Counted from the first letter of the stretch, positions 9,019 through 18,092 are shown. The stretch is DNA of 64,000 bases from Pontibacter anaerobius (GCF_026241195.1 NZ_JAPFQO010000008.1:248001-312000); one strand, 5' to 3'. The notes: generated by a model from the letters alone, not told the origin. Program-made: numbers and translations.

Positions 9019-9029
9019 TTTTAACGTAT

Positions 9030-9073
9030 AAAAAAGGCCATCAGATGCTGTAATGCGTCTGATGGCCTTTTTT
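9030..9073 (+). terminator. Rho-independent terminator of P-type ATPase
   Basis: A long stem (AAAAAAGGCCATCAGATGC with its near-perfect complement) has a 6-base loop and ends in seven T. It starts 12 bases after the ATPase stop. Confidence 0.85.
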
Positions 9074-9089
9074 AGCCGCCTGCCAAAGT

Positions 9090-9265
9090 CAGTCCCCGGC
9101 AGCACATCCAAAGCAAAAGAAGCCTTAGCGTTTCAAATGCACCCGATCGGCAGGCTCGGTGCGCCGGGGGAGGTGGCAGAGCTATTAGCATGGCTCAGTT
9201 CTGAGAAAGCCTCTTTTGTTACTGGTGCCTACTATGCCGTAGATGGTGCCTATCTGGCGCAGTAA
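9090..9265 (+). pseudogene. Remnant of a short-chain dehydrogenase (C-terminal piece)
   Basis: The translated stretch [19 protein letters not shown] and, further on, [15 protein letters not shown] matches the last 45 residues of classical SDR oxidoreductases (P-x-G-R-x-G-x-P-x-E-V-A; TG-x-x-Y-x-V-D-G). The Rossmann nucleotide-binding half and the YxxxK active site are absent. The frame runs upstream straight into the ATPase terminator, so there is no plausible start. It appears to be a leftover 3' end of a lost gene, beside the second copy of the duplicated DUF2892 gene. Confidence 0.7.
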
Positions 9266-9338
9266 AGTAGGACTAGGTACTACCTCTAAGGCAGCTTGGG
9301 CAAGGAATGGTGGCTTGTCTAGGCAGTTTTATACTTGT

Positions 9339-9560
9339 CTATTGGTGATGCCTGCTGCTGGTTTTAGGGCAGGTGTCTATTCCTATCAAAGTATACAACG
9401 GGCAAAAGCCTACCAGGCTGGTAAGTACAAACACACCAGCAAATACGAGCAGCAAAATGCCTACCGTGCCTGTTAAGGTGCCGGTAAAGTATAAAACAGC
9501 CACCAGTACCGCTAGTATCAGCCTGATAATGCGGTCTGTATTTCCCATGTTCTTTTTCAT
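9339..9560 (-). CDS. DUF2892 (YgaP-like) small membrane protein, copy 2
   Basis: Near duplicate of the gene at 4407-4628, also 73 residues with two membrane segments and the CPLY / DTC cysteines. The six substitutions are Ser/Asn, Val/Ile, Ile/Leu, Ile/Val and Asn-Asn/Thr-Ser, all conservative or near the C-terminus. Most DNA differences are silent or conservative, which suggests both copies are under selection or one is recently copied. The sequence past the start codon (GATCACTCAGATTA on the plus strand) is also conserved, then the flanks diverge. Confidence 0.85.
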   Translation of the reverse strand: MKKNMGNTDRIIRLILAVLVAVLYFTGTLTGTVGILLLVFAGVFVLTSLVGFCPLYTLIGIDTCPKTSSRHHQ

Positions 9561-9594
9561 GATCACTCAGATTAAATTGTTTTTATTCTCTGTT

Positions 9595-9765
9595 TCAGGC
9601 TACTGCCGCCGCCATAGCGGCCGGTTCTGTACGTGCCCCTTCAGAATATAAATGTACGTGTTTCGGCCCTTCAAAAGCAGTGACCTTCATCACCTTTCTG
9701 AATGATGCTGGGTGATATATGTCTTCATTGGTGATAGTATAGGCCTCGGAGCCTTTAATGCCGGA
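9595..9765 (-). pseudogene. Possible gene fragment downstream of ABC ATPase
   Basis: On the minus strand a frame outside any other gene reads protein-like for about 50 residues (YTITNEDIYHPASFRKVMKV, then FEGPKHVHLYSEG) and ends at TGA 9595-9597. It has no good start: its open frame only continues upstream by overlapping the ABC ATPase gene out of frame. It may be the 3' remnant of a lost gene, like the dehydrogenase piece 300 bases away. I do not recognise the family. Confidence 0.3.
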
Positions 9766-10435
9766 TGATGCGGCCGTCCTCCATCTCAATAATGCGGCCG
9801 CTACGCTCGGCAAAGCTTTGGTCGTGGGTAACGATGAGCAGGGTATGGTTATGCACATCTGTAAGCTCTTTGAAGATCTCGAACACCAGCTCTGAGTTGT
9901 GCGAGTCCAGGTTACCGGTGGGTTCATCGCCCATCAGGATAAGCGGATCGTTGATAAGGGCACGGGCAATAGCCACGCGCTGTTTCTCCCCTCCTGATAT
10001 CCTGTAAGCCATTTTGTCGGCCAGATGGCCGATGCCAAGCATTTTCAGGCGCTCCATGGCGCGGTGCTCCACCTCTTGCTCGCTATACTTTCCCAGCTTC
10101 ATTCCGGGCAACATTACGTTGCGCAGTACGGTAAACTCGTTGAGCAGGTAGTGGAACTGAAACACAAAGCCGATCTTCTCATTGCGGATGCGCGCCAGTT
10201 CCAGGTCTGTCCTTCCCGTCATGCGCTCATTGTCTATCAGCAGTTCGCCGTCATAATCGGTATCCATAGTAGACAGGATGTAGAGCAGGGTAGACTTCCC
10301 GCAGCCCGACTTCCCGATCACAGACACGAATTCACCGCCCCTCACTGAAAAGGTTATATCGCTGAGCACCTGCACCGTTACAGGGTCGTGAAACTCTTTG
10401 TTAATGTGCCTTGCCTCAAGTACAACGTTATGCAT
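9755..10435 (-). CDS. ABC transporter ATPase, LolD/MacB type
   Basis: Cytoplasmic ATPase of 226 residues, the usual length for LolD/MacB-like subunits that power FtsX-type permeases. It has Walker A GKSGCGKST at residues 41-49, the Q-loop, signature SGGEKQR, Walker B LILMGDEP and the D-loop GNLDS. It is the third gene of a minus-strand operon: adaptor (11740), permease (10484), this gene, with 48 bases between permease and ATPase. The set should form a tripartite exporter driving substrate or lipoprotein transport from the periplasmic side. The substrate is unknown. Confidence 0.92.
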   Translation of the reverse strand: MHNVVLEARHINKEFHDPVTVQVLSDITFSVRGGEFVSVIGKSGCGKSTLLYILSTMDTDYDGELLIDNERMTGRTDLELARIRNEKIGFVFQFHYLLNEFTVLRNVMLPGMKLGKYSEQEVEHRAMERLKMLGIGHLADKMAYRISGGEKQRVAIARALINDPLILMGDEPTGNLDSHNSELVFEIFKELTDVHNHTLLIVTHDQSFAERSGRIIEMEDGRIIRH

Positions 10436-10483
10436 GAGCTGCCTCTATTAAGTGTTGCAAAGTATAAATCCCCCCGGCTTCCT

Positions 10484-11743
10484 TTATTTTCCTCTGATGA
10501 TCTCCACCGGATCAACCTTGCTGGCTTTTCGGGCCGGGAAAAAACCGGCAAAGTAGGTAGTGATCAGGGAAAAGGAGCTGCCTATGAAGTAAAAGAAGGG
10601 ATCATAGTTTACCGGGTAAGTTTCGATGGTCGGAAGCGCAGCGGTTTTGAACGGGATGTTATCGATGACAACAGAGAAGACAAATCCGAAAATAAGCCCC
10701 ACGGAGCCCCCGAAAAAGCCAATGCTTAGGGCGATCAGCAGGAAGATGAGGTTTACGTCTCTGCCCGAAAAGCCGGTGGCTTTTAATATGGCAATGGAAT
10801 CCATCTTCTCATAGATCATCATGTTCAGGATATTGAAAATGCCAAAACCGGATACAATGAGCAGCACAATGCCTACGGAGAATGAAATGAGCGAGCGCAC
10901 GGTGGAGCCCGTCTCAAACTGAGCGTTTGCGGTCTGAATGTCTTCGGCATCTACCTCAAACTTCTCCCTGTACTCTGCTGCCACGGCTGGGGCTATGTCC
11001 AGGTCATGCAGCTTTACCTGGATATCAGTGATGTAGTTGGCCGGCTTGCCCAATAGCTTTTGCGTGGTGTTGATGGAGGCATAGCTTTGCACCTTATCTA
11101 TATCCTGTATCCCAGACTGAAAATAGCCTACCACCTTTAGTGAAAAACGCTCGCCCTCCGGAGTGGTTACCTGCACCACATCGCCAATGTCGGCCACCAG
11201 GATGTCGGCCAGCCCCTTGCCAAGTATAATGCTGTTGGCCACATGCTTCACATCGATGGCTGTTCCGGCCGTAACGTAGTCCTGAAAGTTAAAAAGCCGC
11301 ATCTCCTCCTCCACATCTATACCGCTGATGGTGCCGGATATATCGATGGTACCCTCGTTGAAGAAAACCTGCGTGTTCAGCTTGGGGGCCACCCCCAGCA
11401 CACGCTCGTCGTTCCTGACCGCCTGTATGATGGGTTCGCTGTTGTATACCTCCTGCCGCGAAATGCCAGACTTTACGGAGCTGATGAAATTATAGGAGTC
11501 CTTGAACTCAGAGGCGACATTTACAGGCTGGTTCTCACTGGGCTTTATCTCGTTGTAGAGGCGCACATGCGGGGTGCGGTTAAGTATAAGCCCATCCAGC
11601 ATGTCGTTCAGGCCGTTCATAAAGCCTAACAAGGTAATGAACATGGCAATGCTGAACGTAACGCCCACCGCAGCCACCAGTGTTTGGCGCCAGCGGGCCA
11701 GCAGCAGCGACTTCGCTATCCCGAATGTGAGTCTCGTGTTCAT
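10484..11743 (-). CDS. ABC transporter permease, FtsX/LolC-like
   Basis: Inner-membrane permease of 419 residues with four membrane segments in the MacB/LolC arrangement: one near residues 20-45, then three in the C-terminal FtsX domain (about 285-405). Between them is a large periplasmic domain (about 50-275). The last segment carries the family's PARKASKVDPVEIIRGK ending. Its start overlaps the stop of the HlyD-type adaptor by 4 bases (ATGA), showing translational coupling. It works with the ATPase just downstream. Confidence 0.9.
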   Translation of the reverse strand: MNTRLTFGIAKSLLLARWRQTLVAAVGVTFSIAMFITLLGFMNGLNDMLDGLILNRTPHVRLYNEIKPSENQPVNVASEFKDSYNFISSVKSGISRQEVYNSEPIIQAVRNDERVLGVAPKLNTQVFFNEGTIDISGTISGIDVEEEMRLFNFQDYVTAGTAIDVKHVANSIILGKGLADILVADIGDVVQVTTPEGERFSLKVVGYFQSGIQDIDKVQSYASINTTQKLLGKPANYITDIQVKLHDLDIAPAVAAEYREKFEVDAEDIQTANAQFETGSTVRSLISFSVGIVLLIVSGFGIFNILNMMIYEKMDSIAILKATGFSGRDVNLIFLLIALSIGFFGGSVGLIFGFVFSVVIDNIPFKTAALPTIETYPVNYDPFFYFIGSSFSLITTYFAGFFPARKASKVDPVEIIRGK

Positions 11744-12831
11744 CGGTCCGGTTTCAGCAGCACATCCTCCTTCGTAACCCCCTTCAAAATCTCCACCTTC
11801 TGATAATCCATCAGACCGGTTTTAACTGGCACCTCCTCTTTCTCCTCCGTCATCACATAAGCGCCGTCTATCAGGTACTCGCGCGGAATGGTAAGGGCAT
11901 CTTTTTTAGTTTGTATGATGATATTGGCCTCGGTGGTGAGGTTGGGGTACAGCGCAGGCGGAGCGGTTACGAAGCTGGCCTCTACGGTAAAGGATCGGGT
12001 GCGCTCGTTCATGGCCGGGTTCACTTTGTATACCTTGCCCTCGAACACCTGACCTTTGTAACTGTCGAGGTTCAGCAGCACCCTCTGGCCCGGCTTTACG
12101 CGTGCAATGTCGTACTCATCCACCTGCAGCTCCAATATAAACTCATCCGCATCGCCAATTACGGCCACCGGCGTCTGGGGACTCACCAGCTCACCCTGCT
12201 CCCGCAGCACATCGTATACTTTGCCGCTGGTCTCGCTTTTCACGGTATAGTCCCCCGACATGGTTTCGCTGATCTGGAGGTTCTTCTGTGATTGCCGCGC
12301 AGCAAAGTCGAGTTGTTTTTTGAGGTCGTTGTAGCGAAGTACAGCCGATTTGTAAGCTGTGACGGAGTTTTTATAGTTCAGCTCCCGCTGCTCCAGCTCT
12401 ACACGGGTACCTATTTTGTTTGCCCACAGGTTGCGCTGCCGCTCCAGCAAAAGCGAGTCATTCTGCTTTTTGCTACGGGCCAGGTCTATGGTTTCCTGCA
12501 GTTCGTTCAGCTTCTCGGTATTGGCACTTACACGGTTATACTCAGCAGCAATCCGTGCATTCTCGGTGCTCAGGCGGGCTGCCTCATTATCCAGTTTCAT
12601 AAGCGGCTCCCCCTTCTTCACCACATCGCCTTCGGTAACCATAATCTGCTCGATAACCCCGCTCACCGTCGGGAAAACCTGGTACTGGTTACGGCTCTTC
12701 ACCACCCCCGAAGCATAAACAGCCTCCGTGATATCCTCTACTGCTGGCTGTATCTTTTCTTGCTTACCGGAGCAGGAGGCAAGTACAAGCAGGATCAGGG
12801 CGATGAGAAAGTATGGCTTCATGTGGTTCAT
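11740..12831 (-). CDS. HlyD/MacA-family periplasmic adaptor, lipoprotein
   Basis: Membrane-fusion protein of the tripartite ABC exporter. The signal peptide ends in LLVLASC, a canonical lipobox. Choosing ATG 12831 (MNHMKPYF) places the hydrophobic core right at the N-terminus, whereas the longer frame to 12879 adds a charged Pro/Arg-rich extension. Then come the first half of a biotinyl-lipoyl domain, a long alpha-helical hairpin (about 90-190, rich in Glu, Asn, Leu and Lys), the second lipoyl half (GDYTVKSETSGKVYDVLREQ) and beta-barrel domains. It is the first gene of the operon with the permease (4-base overlap) and ATPase. A TolC-like outer-membrane partner is not in the window. Confidence 0.88.
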   Translation of the reverse strand: MNHMKPYFLIALILLVLASCSGKQEKIQPAVEDITEAVYASGVVKSRNQYQVFPTVSGVIEQIMVTEGDVVKKGEPLMKLDNEAARLSTENARIAAEYNRVSANTEKLNELQETIDLARSKKQNDSLLLERQRNLWANKIGTRVELEQRELNYKNSVTAYKSAVLRYNDLKKQLDFAARQSQKNLQISETMSGDYTVKSETSGKVYDVLREQGELVSPQTPVAVIGDADEFILELQVDEYDIARVKPGQRVLLNLDSYKGQVFEGKVYKVNPAMNERTRSFTVEASFVTAPPALYPNLTTEANIIIQTKKDALTIPREYLIDGAYVMTEEKEEVPVKTGLMDYQKVEILKGVTKEDVLLKPDR

Positions 12832-12975
12832 AGTTTTTCTGGAGCGGCTGTCTGGCTCAGGACATGTATCGACTTTCAAATGTAGCAGATTAGGAATACG
12901 ATTTCATAAAACTCTATGATTTTTAAAGTATAAACTCATGGCACTAGCATAACAGCCCGCCGGGTTTGCCCGTTC

Positions 12976-14670
12976 CTAGAACCCGGCTGCGGCATCATCG
13001 CCACGCGGGTCTGCACCGCCTTCCAGCCTGCCATCCGGCAGCACCAGAATGCCTGCCGCACGGCCTATCCCACCTGGTTTAGGTGCTAGCCTGTGGCCTT
13101 TCCACCACAGCCCCAACCCGTCTAACGCCCCCAAAGCGCCCCATTCCGACAGTATCCAATCCGGCTTCCACTGATGATGAAAACGACCCGCGTTTATGGC
13201 CGCCTGCATTGGAAAGCCATGCACCGTAACGTTCAGGATGATCTGGTAAACCGTTGTGATGATGGTGGAGCCGCCCATACTTCCGACCACCATGAACAGC
13301 TCGCCGTTTTTCTCCAGGATGGTGGGCGTCATGGAGCTGAGCATGCGTTTTCCGGGGGCAATGGCATTGGCCTCGCCGCCTACCAGGCCATAGCTGTTCG
13401 GGAAGCCCGCCTTCACGCTAAAATCATCCATTTCATTGTTCAGCAGAAACCCTGCGCCCGCCACAAACACCTTAGACCCGAAGCTGCTGTTAAGGGTGGT
13501 GGTAACAGAAACCGCGTTCCCTTGTGCATCTACTATAGAATAGTGCGTGGTATTGGGGCTTTCAGGTGGGGCGGGCGCACCTGCGGCCACCAAATCGCTG
13601 TCAGTTGCTTTGCCTGGATCAAACCCCTTCATCCTCCTTTGTATGTACGCAGGCGCTAACAGCCCCTCTACCGGAACCCGGTAAAAATCGGGGTCACCGA
13701 GATGCTTTGCACGGTCAGCATACACCCTTCGCTCCGCCTCTACCATCAGGTGCGCCGACTTAACTGAGTTCCAGCCCCAGTCCTGCAGCGGATAAGCCTC
13801 TGAAATAGTAAGCAGCTGTATAAGCGCGATGCCCCCGCTGGATGGAGGTGGCATGGAGATGATGCGGTAGCCGTTGGCCTGCCCTGTGAGCGGTTTGCGC
13901 CATACCGAAGTATAATCGGCAAGGTCCTCCTTGGTTATAATCCCCCCGCCCCGCTTCATTTCGGCCACCAGCAAATCTGCTGTTCTTCCTTCGTAAAACC
14001 CGGCCCTGCCCTTATCCCGGATCAGTTCTAAGGTACGGGCCAGGTCCTGCAGCTGCACGGTATCGCCTTCGCTCCAGTGCGGCTTAAGGATAAATTCGGG
14101 CCTCCTGGTGCTGTACCTGATAAACTCCAGGCGCTGTTCGTTTAGCTTTTCCGCCTCTTTGCTGGTGAGCGTAAACCCGTTAGCAGCCAGCGCAACGGCT
14201 GGTTGCACCAGTTCCTGCCAAGGCATGCTGCCATATTTTTCGTGCAGCTGCACCATGCCATCTATGGTGCCCGGCACACCTGCTGCCAGATGCCCTTTCA
14301 GGCTCAGGTCCTCTACCACTTCTTTCTGCTCGTTCAGGAACATATCCGGGTGTGCCGCGGCAGGTGCTTTCTCGCGATAATCCAAGGCATCCAGCATGCC
14401 ATCGTGCTGCCGCAGCACCAGGAAGCCCCCACCGCCAACGTTACCTGCATCAGGGTATACCACGGCAAGGGCAAACTGCACTGCTATGGCTGCATCCATG
14501 GCATTGCCGCCCTGCCGGAGTATTTCTGCCCCAACTGCGGAGGCAAGCGGATGTGCCGACACAACCATGGCCTGTTCCGTTACAAGCCCCCGCTCCTGCA
14601 AGTCCCTGTCTGCACAGCCGGCCGCCGTAACTAGAAGTATAAAAATAAAAGAGAGTCTTCTAATAAGCAC
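12976..14670 (-). CDS. ggt: Gamma-glutamyltransferase, lipoprotein
   Basis: Exported gamma-glutamyltranspeptidase of 564 residues, which cleaves the gamma-glutamyl bond of glutathione and related peptides or moves the glutamyl group to amino acids. The signal peptide ends VTAAGC, a lipobox. The autoprocessing site and nucleophile lie in NTTHYS with Thr374 as predicted N-terminal nucleophile of the small subunit. The oxyanion motif is GSMGGS (GSPGGS in most). The conserved end GGADPRGDDAAAGF is intact. It lies 97 bases upstream of the exporter operon on the same strand and is divergent from the amidoligase gene, which may make gamma-glutamyl-type bonds. Confidence 0.93.
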   Translation of the reverse strand: MLIRRLSFIFILLVTAAGCADRDLQERGLVTEQAMVVSAHPLASAVGAEILRQGGNAMDAAIAVQFALAVVYPDAGNVGGGGFLVLRQHDGMLDALDYREKAPAAAHPDMFLNEQKEVVEDLSLKGHLAAGVPGTIDGMVQLHEKYGSMPWQELVQPAVALAANGFTLTSKEAEKLNEQRLEFIRYSTRRPEFILKPHWSEGDTVQLQDLARTLELIRDKGRAGFYEGRTADLLVAEMKRGGGIITKEDLADYTSVWRKPLTGQANGYRIISMPPPSSGGIALIQLLTISEAYPLQDWGWNSVKSAHLMVEAERRVYADRAKHLGDPDFYRVPVEGLLAPAYIQRRMKGFDPGKATDSDLVAAGAPAPPESPNTTHYSIVDAQGNAVSVTTTLNSSFGSKVFVAGAGFLLNNEMDDFSVKAGFPNSYGLVGGEANAIAPGKRMLSSMTPTILEKNGELFMVVGSMGGSTIITTVYQIILNVTVHGFPMQAAINAGRFHHQWKPDWILSEWGALGALDGLGLWWKGHRLAPKPGGIGRAAGILVLPDGRLEGGADPRGDDAAAGF

Positions 14671-14841
14671 AAGTATAAATTTCTATGTATAGGTTCTGAT
14701 GTAGTCTTTACCCTTCAGCGGCGCTCCGGGTTTAAGATGAGGTATGGTAATGCGGTGCAGGCAGGTATAACCGGCAGCGACTCATTTACCGGCTATCATA
14801 ACTGATTCCGCTGATTGACGTTTTTATCTTAACATCATTTT

Positions 14842-15855
14842 ATGCGCATTATGCCGTTTAAACATCCGCCGAAACTATATAACACCCACGGAGAGATACG
14901 CAAAGTGGGTTATGAGCTGGAGTATGCCAAGGTACGCATTGAGGAAGCTGTACAACTAATACAGGAGCTTTTCGGGGGCAGGGTACAACAGGAGAGCCGA
15001 TTTAAGCGCACCGTACAGGATACGGAACTGGGTGACTTTACAGTGGAGTTTGACCTGACGCTGCTATCCGAGAAGCGCTATAAAAAAGCTTTTGAGGCAC
15101 TAAACATACACCTGGAGGATGTGCACCTTGGAAACGGCACCCTGGAGACGGAGGTAGAAACGGCGCTGGAAAGTGTCGTGTCGAAGGTGTTTCCCTACGA
15201 GATTGCCTGTCCGCCCATACCTTGCACACAGTTGGCCCCGCTCGAAAAGCTGCGGGAGGCGCTTTACCGGAATAACGCCGAAGGCACAAACTCTTTCCCT
15301 ACAAACGCCTTTGGCACGCACATAAACGTAAAGGTTCCGGATACTTCTACCACCACGCTTCTGGCCTACCTCAGGTCTTTCCTGTTGCTGTACCCCTGGC
15401 TGCTGGAGGCAGGCAAAACAGACCTGGCCCGTAAAATTAGCCCGTTTATAGACCCCTACCCCGCTGCCTACGCCGAGTTGGTCCTGGCCCCGGCGTATAA
15501 GCCTGCACTGGAACAATTTATACTTGATTACCATACCCACAACCCTGACCGCAACCGGCCGCTGGACCTTTTCCCACTGTTTGCCTATCTGAGAAAAGAC
15601 CTGCCGGCTCAGTTCACCGGGCTGGGCAAGGTAAAGGCCAGGGATGCGTTTCATTACAGGTTGCCAAACAGCTCCATCGCGCAACCAGACTGGACGCTGG
15701 CACAGGAATGGAATAACTGGGTAAGGGTGGAGGAACTGGCAAACGACCCTGCTAAGATCACTGATCTGAGTCTGGAGTATCTGTCCCTGAAAAAGAATAC
15801 CTTCATCGGGTTTGAAACCAGGTGGGTGAAAAGAACGCTAGCGTGGCTAACCTGA
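14842..15855 (+). CDS. Amidoligase family protein (COOH-NH2 ligase)
   Basis: Predicted ATP-dependent ligase of 337 residues, in the amidoligase group related to glutamine synthetase and glutamate-cysteine ligase. The core opens with VGYELEYA (the family's G-x-E-x-E magnesium site) and continues with DFTVEFD. The motif NAFGTHINVKVP gives the conserved His/Asn, and later comes the Arg-rich YRLPNSS. No signal peptide is present, so it is cytosolic. Its stop overlaps the next gene (class I amidotransferase-like) by 34 bases, and the two-gene pairing of amidoligase with such a hydrolase is a recurrent arrangement in bacteria. The product is unknown. A gamma-glutamyltransferase gene is divergent next door. 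Confidence 0.75.
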   Translation: MRIMPFKHPPKLYNTHGEIRKVGYELEYAKVRIEEAVQLIQELFGGRVQQESRFKRTVQDTELGDFTVEFDLTLLSEKRYKKAFEALNIHLEDVHLGNGTLETEVETALESVVSKVFPYEIACPPIPCTQLAPLEKLREALYRNNAEGTNSFPTNAFGTHINVKVPDTSTTTLLAYLRSFLLLYPWLLEAGKTDLARKISPFIDPYPAAYAELVLAPAYKPALEQFILDYHTHNPDRNRPLDLFPLFAYLRKDLPAQFTGLGKVKARDAFHYRLPNSSIAQPDWTLAQEWNNWVRVEELANDPAKITDLSLEYLSLKKNTFIGFETRWVKRTLAWLT

Positions 15856-16763
15856 AAAGACAAAATAAGATAAACCGCGACAGGCCCACCATCGGTGTTA
15901 CCGGGCCTGATAAAGGAGGCGAGGCTGCCTGGCTCTTCACCGCCCTTTCTGTCTGGCTGGCCGGTGGCAAACCCGTGCGCATCACCCCCTCCTGGCCCCG
16001 CACCGCCGACGGACTACAGGGGCTGATTATCGGGGGAGGCGCGGATGTGGACCCCAGCACCTATGAGCAGGAGCACGTTTTGGATGACTACCTGCAGCGC
16101 ACCCTGAAGCAACCTGACAAAAACATTTTCCAACGATTAGGACGTTTTGCCCGCTGGCTATACTTTCCGGCCCTGTTCTTTGTCCGGAAGCTCCTGAGCC
16201 GAAAACTAACCTTTGGCCTCGACCCCGCCCGTGACCATCTGGAGCTGCAGCTGCTGGACCAGGCAGCCAGAAAAGACCTTCCTGTGGTGGGCATTTGCCG
16301 CGGCGCACAACTGATGAACGTATACTTCAGGGGCACGCTCTACCAAAGCATCCACTCGTTTTACACCGAAGCGCCCAACCCAGCCAGCGTCTTTCCGGTG
16401 AAGGCTGTACGTATTAAACCGGGCAGCAAACTGGCGCAGGTGCTGGGCACACAGCAACTACAGGTAAACGCGCTCCACAAGCAGGCTGTAAAAACCCCGG
16501 GAGATGCCATCGCTATCGTGGCCCGGGAGCCTAACCTGGTGGTGCAGGCCATCGAGCACACCGGGCAGCGGTTTATGCTGGGGGTGCAGTGGCACCCGGA
16601 GTACCTGCCGCAGTACAAAACCCACCGCCGCTTATTTAAGGCCCTTGTGCAGCAGGCAAGGGAGGTGCAGCAGCAGATTGAGGAAAACGATATGCAGCAG
16701 GCTTTAGCCCGACCAGAAGCAGATGTACAGAAAATGATAGAAGAACGGACGGAAAGCGAATAG
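15822..16763 (+). CDS. Class I glutamine-amidotransferase-like gamma-glutamyl hydrolase (C26)
   Basis: Cytosolic peptidase C26 / PuuD-like enzyme of 313 residues, expected to hydrolyse a gamma-glutamyl amide. It shows GLIIGGGADVDPSTY at the start of the fold, the nucleophile elbow VVGICRGAQLMNV with the catalytic Cys, and the His-Glu pair in GVQWHPEY. A C-terminal helical extension rich in Gln and Glu follows. It begins inside the amidoligase gene (34-base overlap), so the two are translated together. The pair may make and break the same amide bond, or the hydrolase may act on a related metabolite. Confidence 0.85.
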   Translation: MGEKNASVANLKRQNKINRDRPTIGVTGPDKGGEAAWLFTALSVWLAGGKPVRITPSWPRTADGLQGLIIGGGADVDPSTYEQEHVLDDYLQRTLKQPDKNIFQRLGRFARWLYFPALFFVRKLLSRKLTFGLDPARDHLELQLLDQAARKDLPVVGICRGAQLMNVYFRGTLYQSIHSFYTEAPNPASVFPVKAVRIKPGSKLAQVLGTQQLQVNALHKQAVKTPGDAIAIVAREPNLVVQAIEHTGQRFMLGVQWHPEYLPQYKTHRRLFKALVQQAREVQQQIEENDMQQALARPEADVQKMIEERTESE

Positions 16764-16822
16764 GCTACAAACCGCTTCGCGCTGGCAGTTATACTTCCCG
16801 AACCTTATCCAGAGCCAAAGCA

Positions 16823-17629
16823 TTGCGTACCATCATCAGAACTACGGCTATACTTCTAACGCTATACCTGCTACTCATGAGCCTTGGATTCTTTCAACAG
16901 GAAAGCCTGATTTTCTTCCCGGATAAACTGCCGCAGGACCACCGGTTTGCTTTTGACCAGGAATTTGAGGAAGTGTTTATACCTGCCGGCGACGGCGCTA
17001 CGCTGCATGGGCTCCTGTTTAAGGCTGCAAACCCAAAAGGGCTGGTGTTTTACCTCCATGGCAATGCCGGCTCTGTAGACTCTTGGGGGGGTATAGCGGA
17101 AACCTACACCAGCCTGAACTACAGCATTTTTATACTTGACTACCGGGGCTTTGGCAAGAGCGAGGGCAAGATCAGCAGCGAAGCGCAGTTTTATGCGGAT
17201 GCACAGACTGCCTACACCCACCTGAGAACAAAGTATGAGGAAAGCCAGCTGATAGTTGCGGGCTACTCAATTGGAACAGCAGCTGCGGCCAAATTAGCCG
17301 CTGACAACACCCCACTACTGCTGATTTTGCAGGCCCCATACTATAGCCTCGGCGATTTGATGCAGAGCCTCTACCCTTTAGTGCCCACTTTTCTGCTCAA
17401 GTATAAATTCGAGACATTCCGATTTGTGGAGCAGGTGAAGGCACCCGTTATACTTTTTCACGGCGATCAGGATGAAATCATTTATCCCGGCTCTTCCCAA
17501 AAACTGCAGCCCCACCTCAAGCCAACGGATAAGGCAATCTTCTTGAAAGGGATAGGCCATAACGGCATGAACGAGAACAGGGAGTACCAACGGGAGTTGG
17601 CAAAGGTGCTGGCGAGCATAGGGAAATGA
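16823..17629 (+). CDS. Alpha/beta hydrolase, BEM46-like, N-terminal membrane anchor
   Basis: Serine hydrolase of 268 residues with an N-terminal membrane segment (ILLTLYLLLMSLGFF) that anchors it with the catalytic domain outside the cytoplasm. Features are YLHGNAGS (oxyanion region), nucleophile elbow GYSIGT, acid Asp in FHGDQDEII and base His in GIGHNGM. The start is TTG at 16823, unusual but the only one that includes the whole anchor; the next ATG (16877) cuts it in half. It follows the amidotransferase-like gene by 59 bases on the same strand and may belong to that unit. The substrate is unknown; the family includes esterases and deacylases. Confidence 0.85.
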   Translation: MRTIIRTTAILLTLYLLLMSLGFFQQESLIFFPDKLPQDHRFAFDQEFEEVFIPAGDGATLHGLLFKAANPKGLVFYLHGNAGSVDSWGGIAETYTSLNYSIFILDYRGFGKSEGKISSEAQFYADAQTAYTHLRTKYEESQLIVAGYSIGTAAAAKLAADNTPLLLILQAPYYSLGDLMQSLYPLVPTFLLKYKFETFRFVEQVKAPVILFHGDQDEIIYPGSSQKLQPHLKPTDKAIFLKGIGHNGMNENREYQRELAKVLASIGK

Positions 17630-17672
17630 CCTGTCGGCTACCTTAAAGTATACGTCAGGTTAAAACGATACC

Positions 17673-18092
17673 TTACCTGCGATACGTTTCTGCTTCGGTA
17701 ACTGGTTTTCTGTGCCTGGCAGCGTCTACACTCCAGATGCCGGAGCCGCGGGCAGCCATGTACAGGAACAGGAAACAGTAAAGCACAGCTAGTTCCCCTT
17801 TGTTGAGGATGGGCCACAGGGCCTGCGAGGCATGGGCCACAAAGTATGCCACCGCCATCTCGCCGCTGGCTATAAAAGCGGCCCAACTGGCCAGAAAGCC
17901 AAAGGCTATCATAAGGCCACCCACAAACTCGATGATGCCAGCCAAGCCCATCAGCGAAGCCAGTTCTACGGTATCGCCCGCTCCGGGCCAGCCAAACAGC
18001 TTTTGGGTGCCATGCATGGCAAACATCAAACCTGCCACCACGCGCAGAATGGCATATAGCTGCGAACTGTACGAACCCAAAAATCTTTCCAT
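17673..18092 (-). CDS. DoxX family membrane protein
   Basis: Inner-membrane protein of 139 residues with four hydrophobic segments and the family opening LRVVAGLMFAMHGTQKLFG. DoxX-like proteins are linked to thiosulfate oxidation, redox stress or simply unknown roles. It is a single gene that converges with the alpha/beta hydrolase (43 bases apart) and lies 366 bases from the next minus-strand gene. Nothing in the context fixes the function. Confidence 0.88.
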   Translation of the reverse strand: MERFLGSYSSQLYAILRVVAGLMFAMHGTQKLFGWPGAGDTVELASLMGLAGIIEFVGGLMIAFGFLASWAAFIASGEMAVAYFVAHASQALWPILNKGELAVLYCFLFLYMAARGSGIWSVDAARHRKPVTEAETYRR

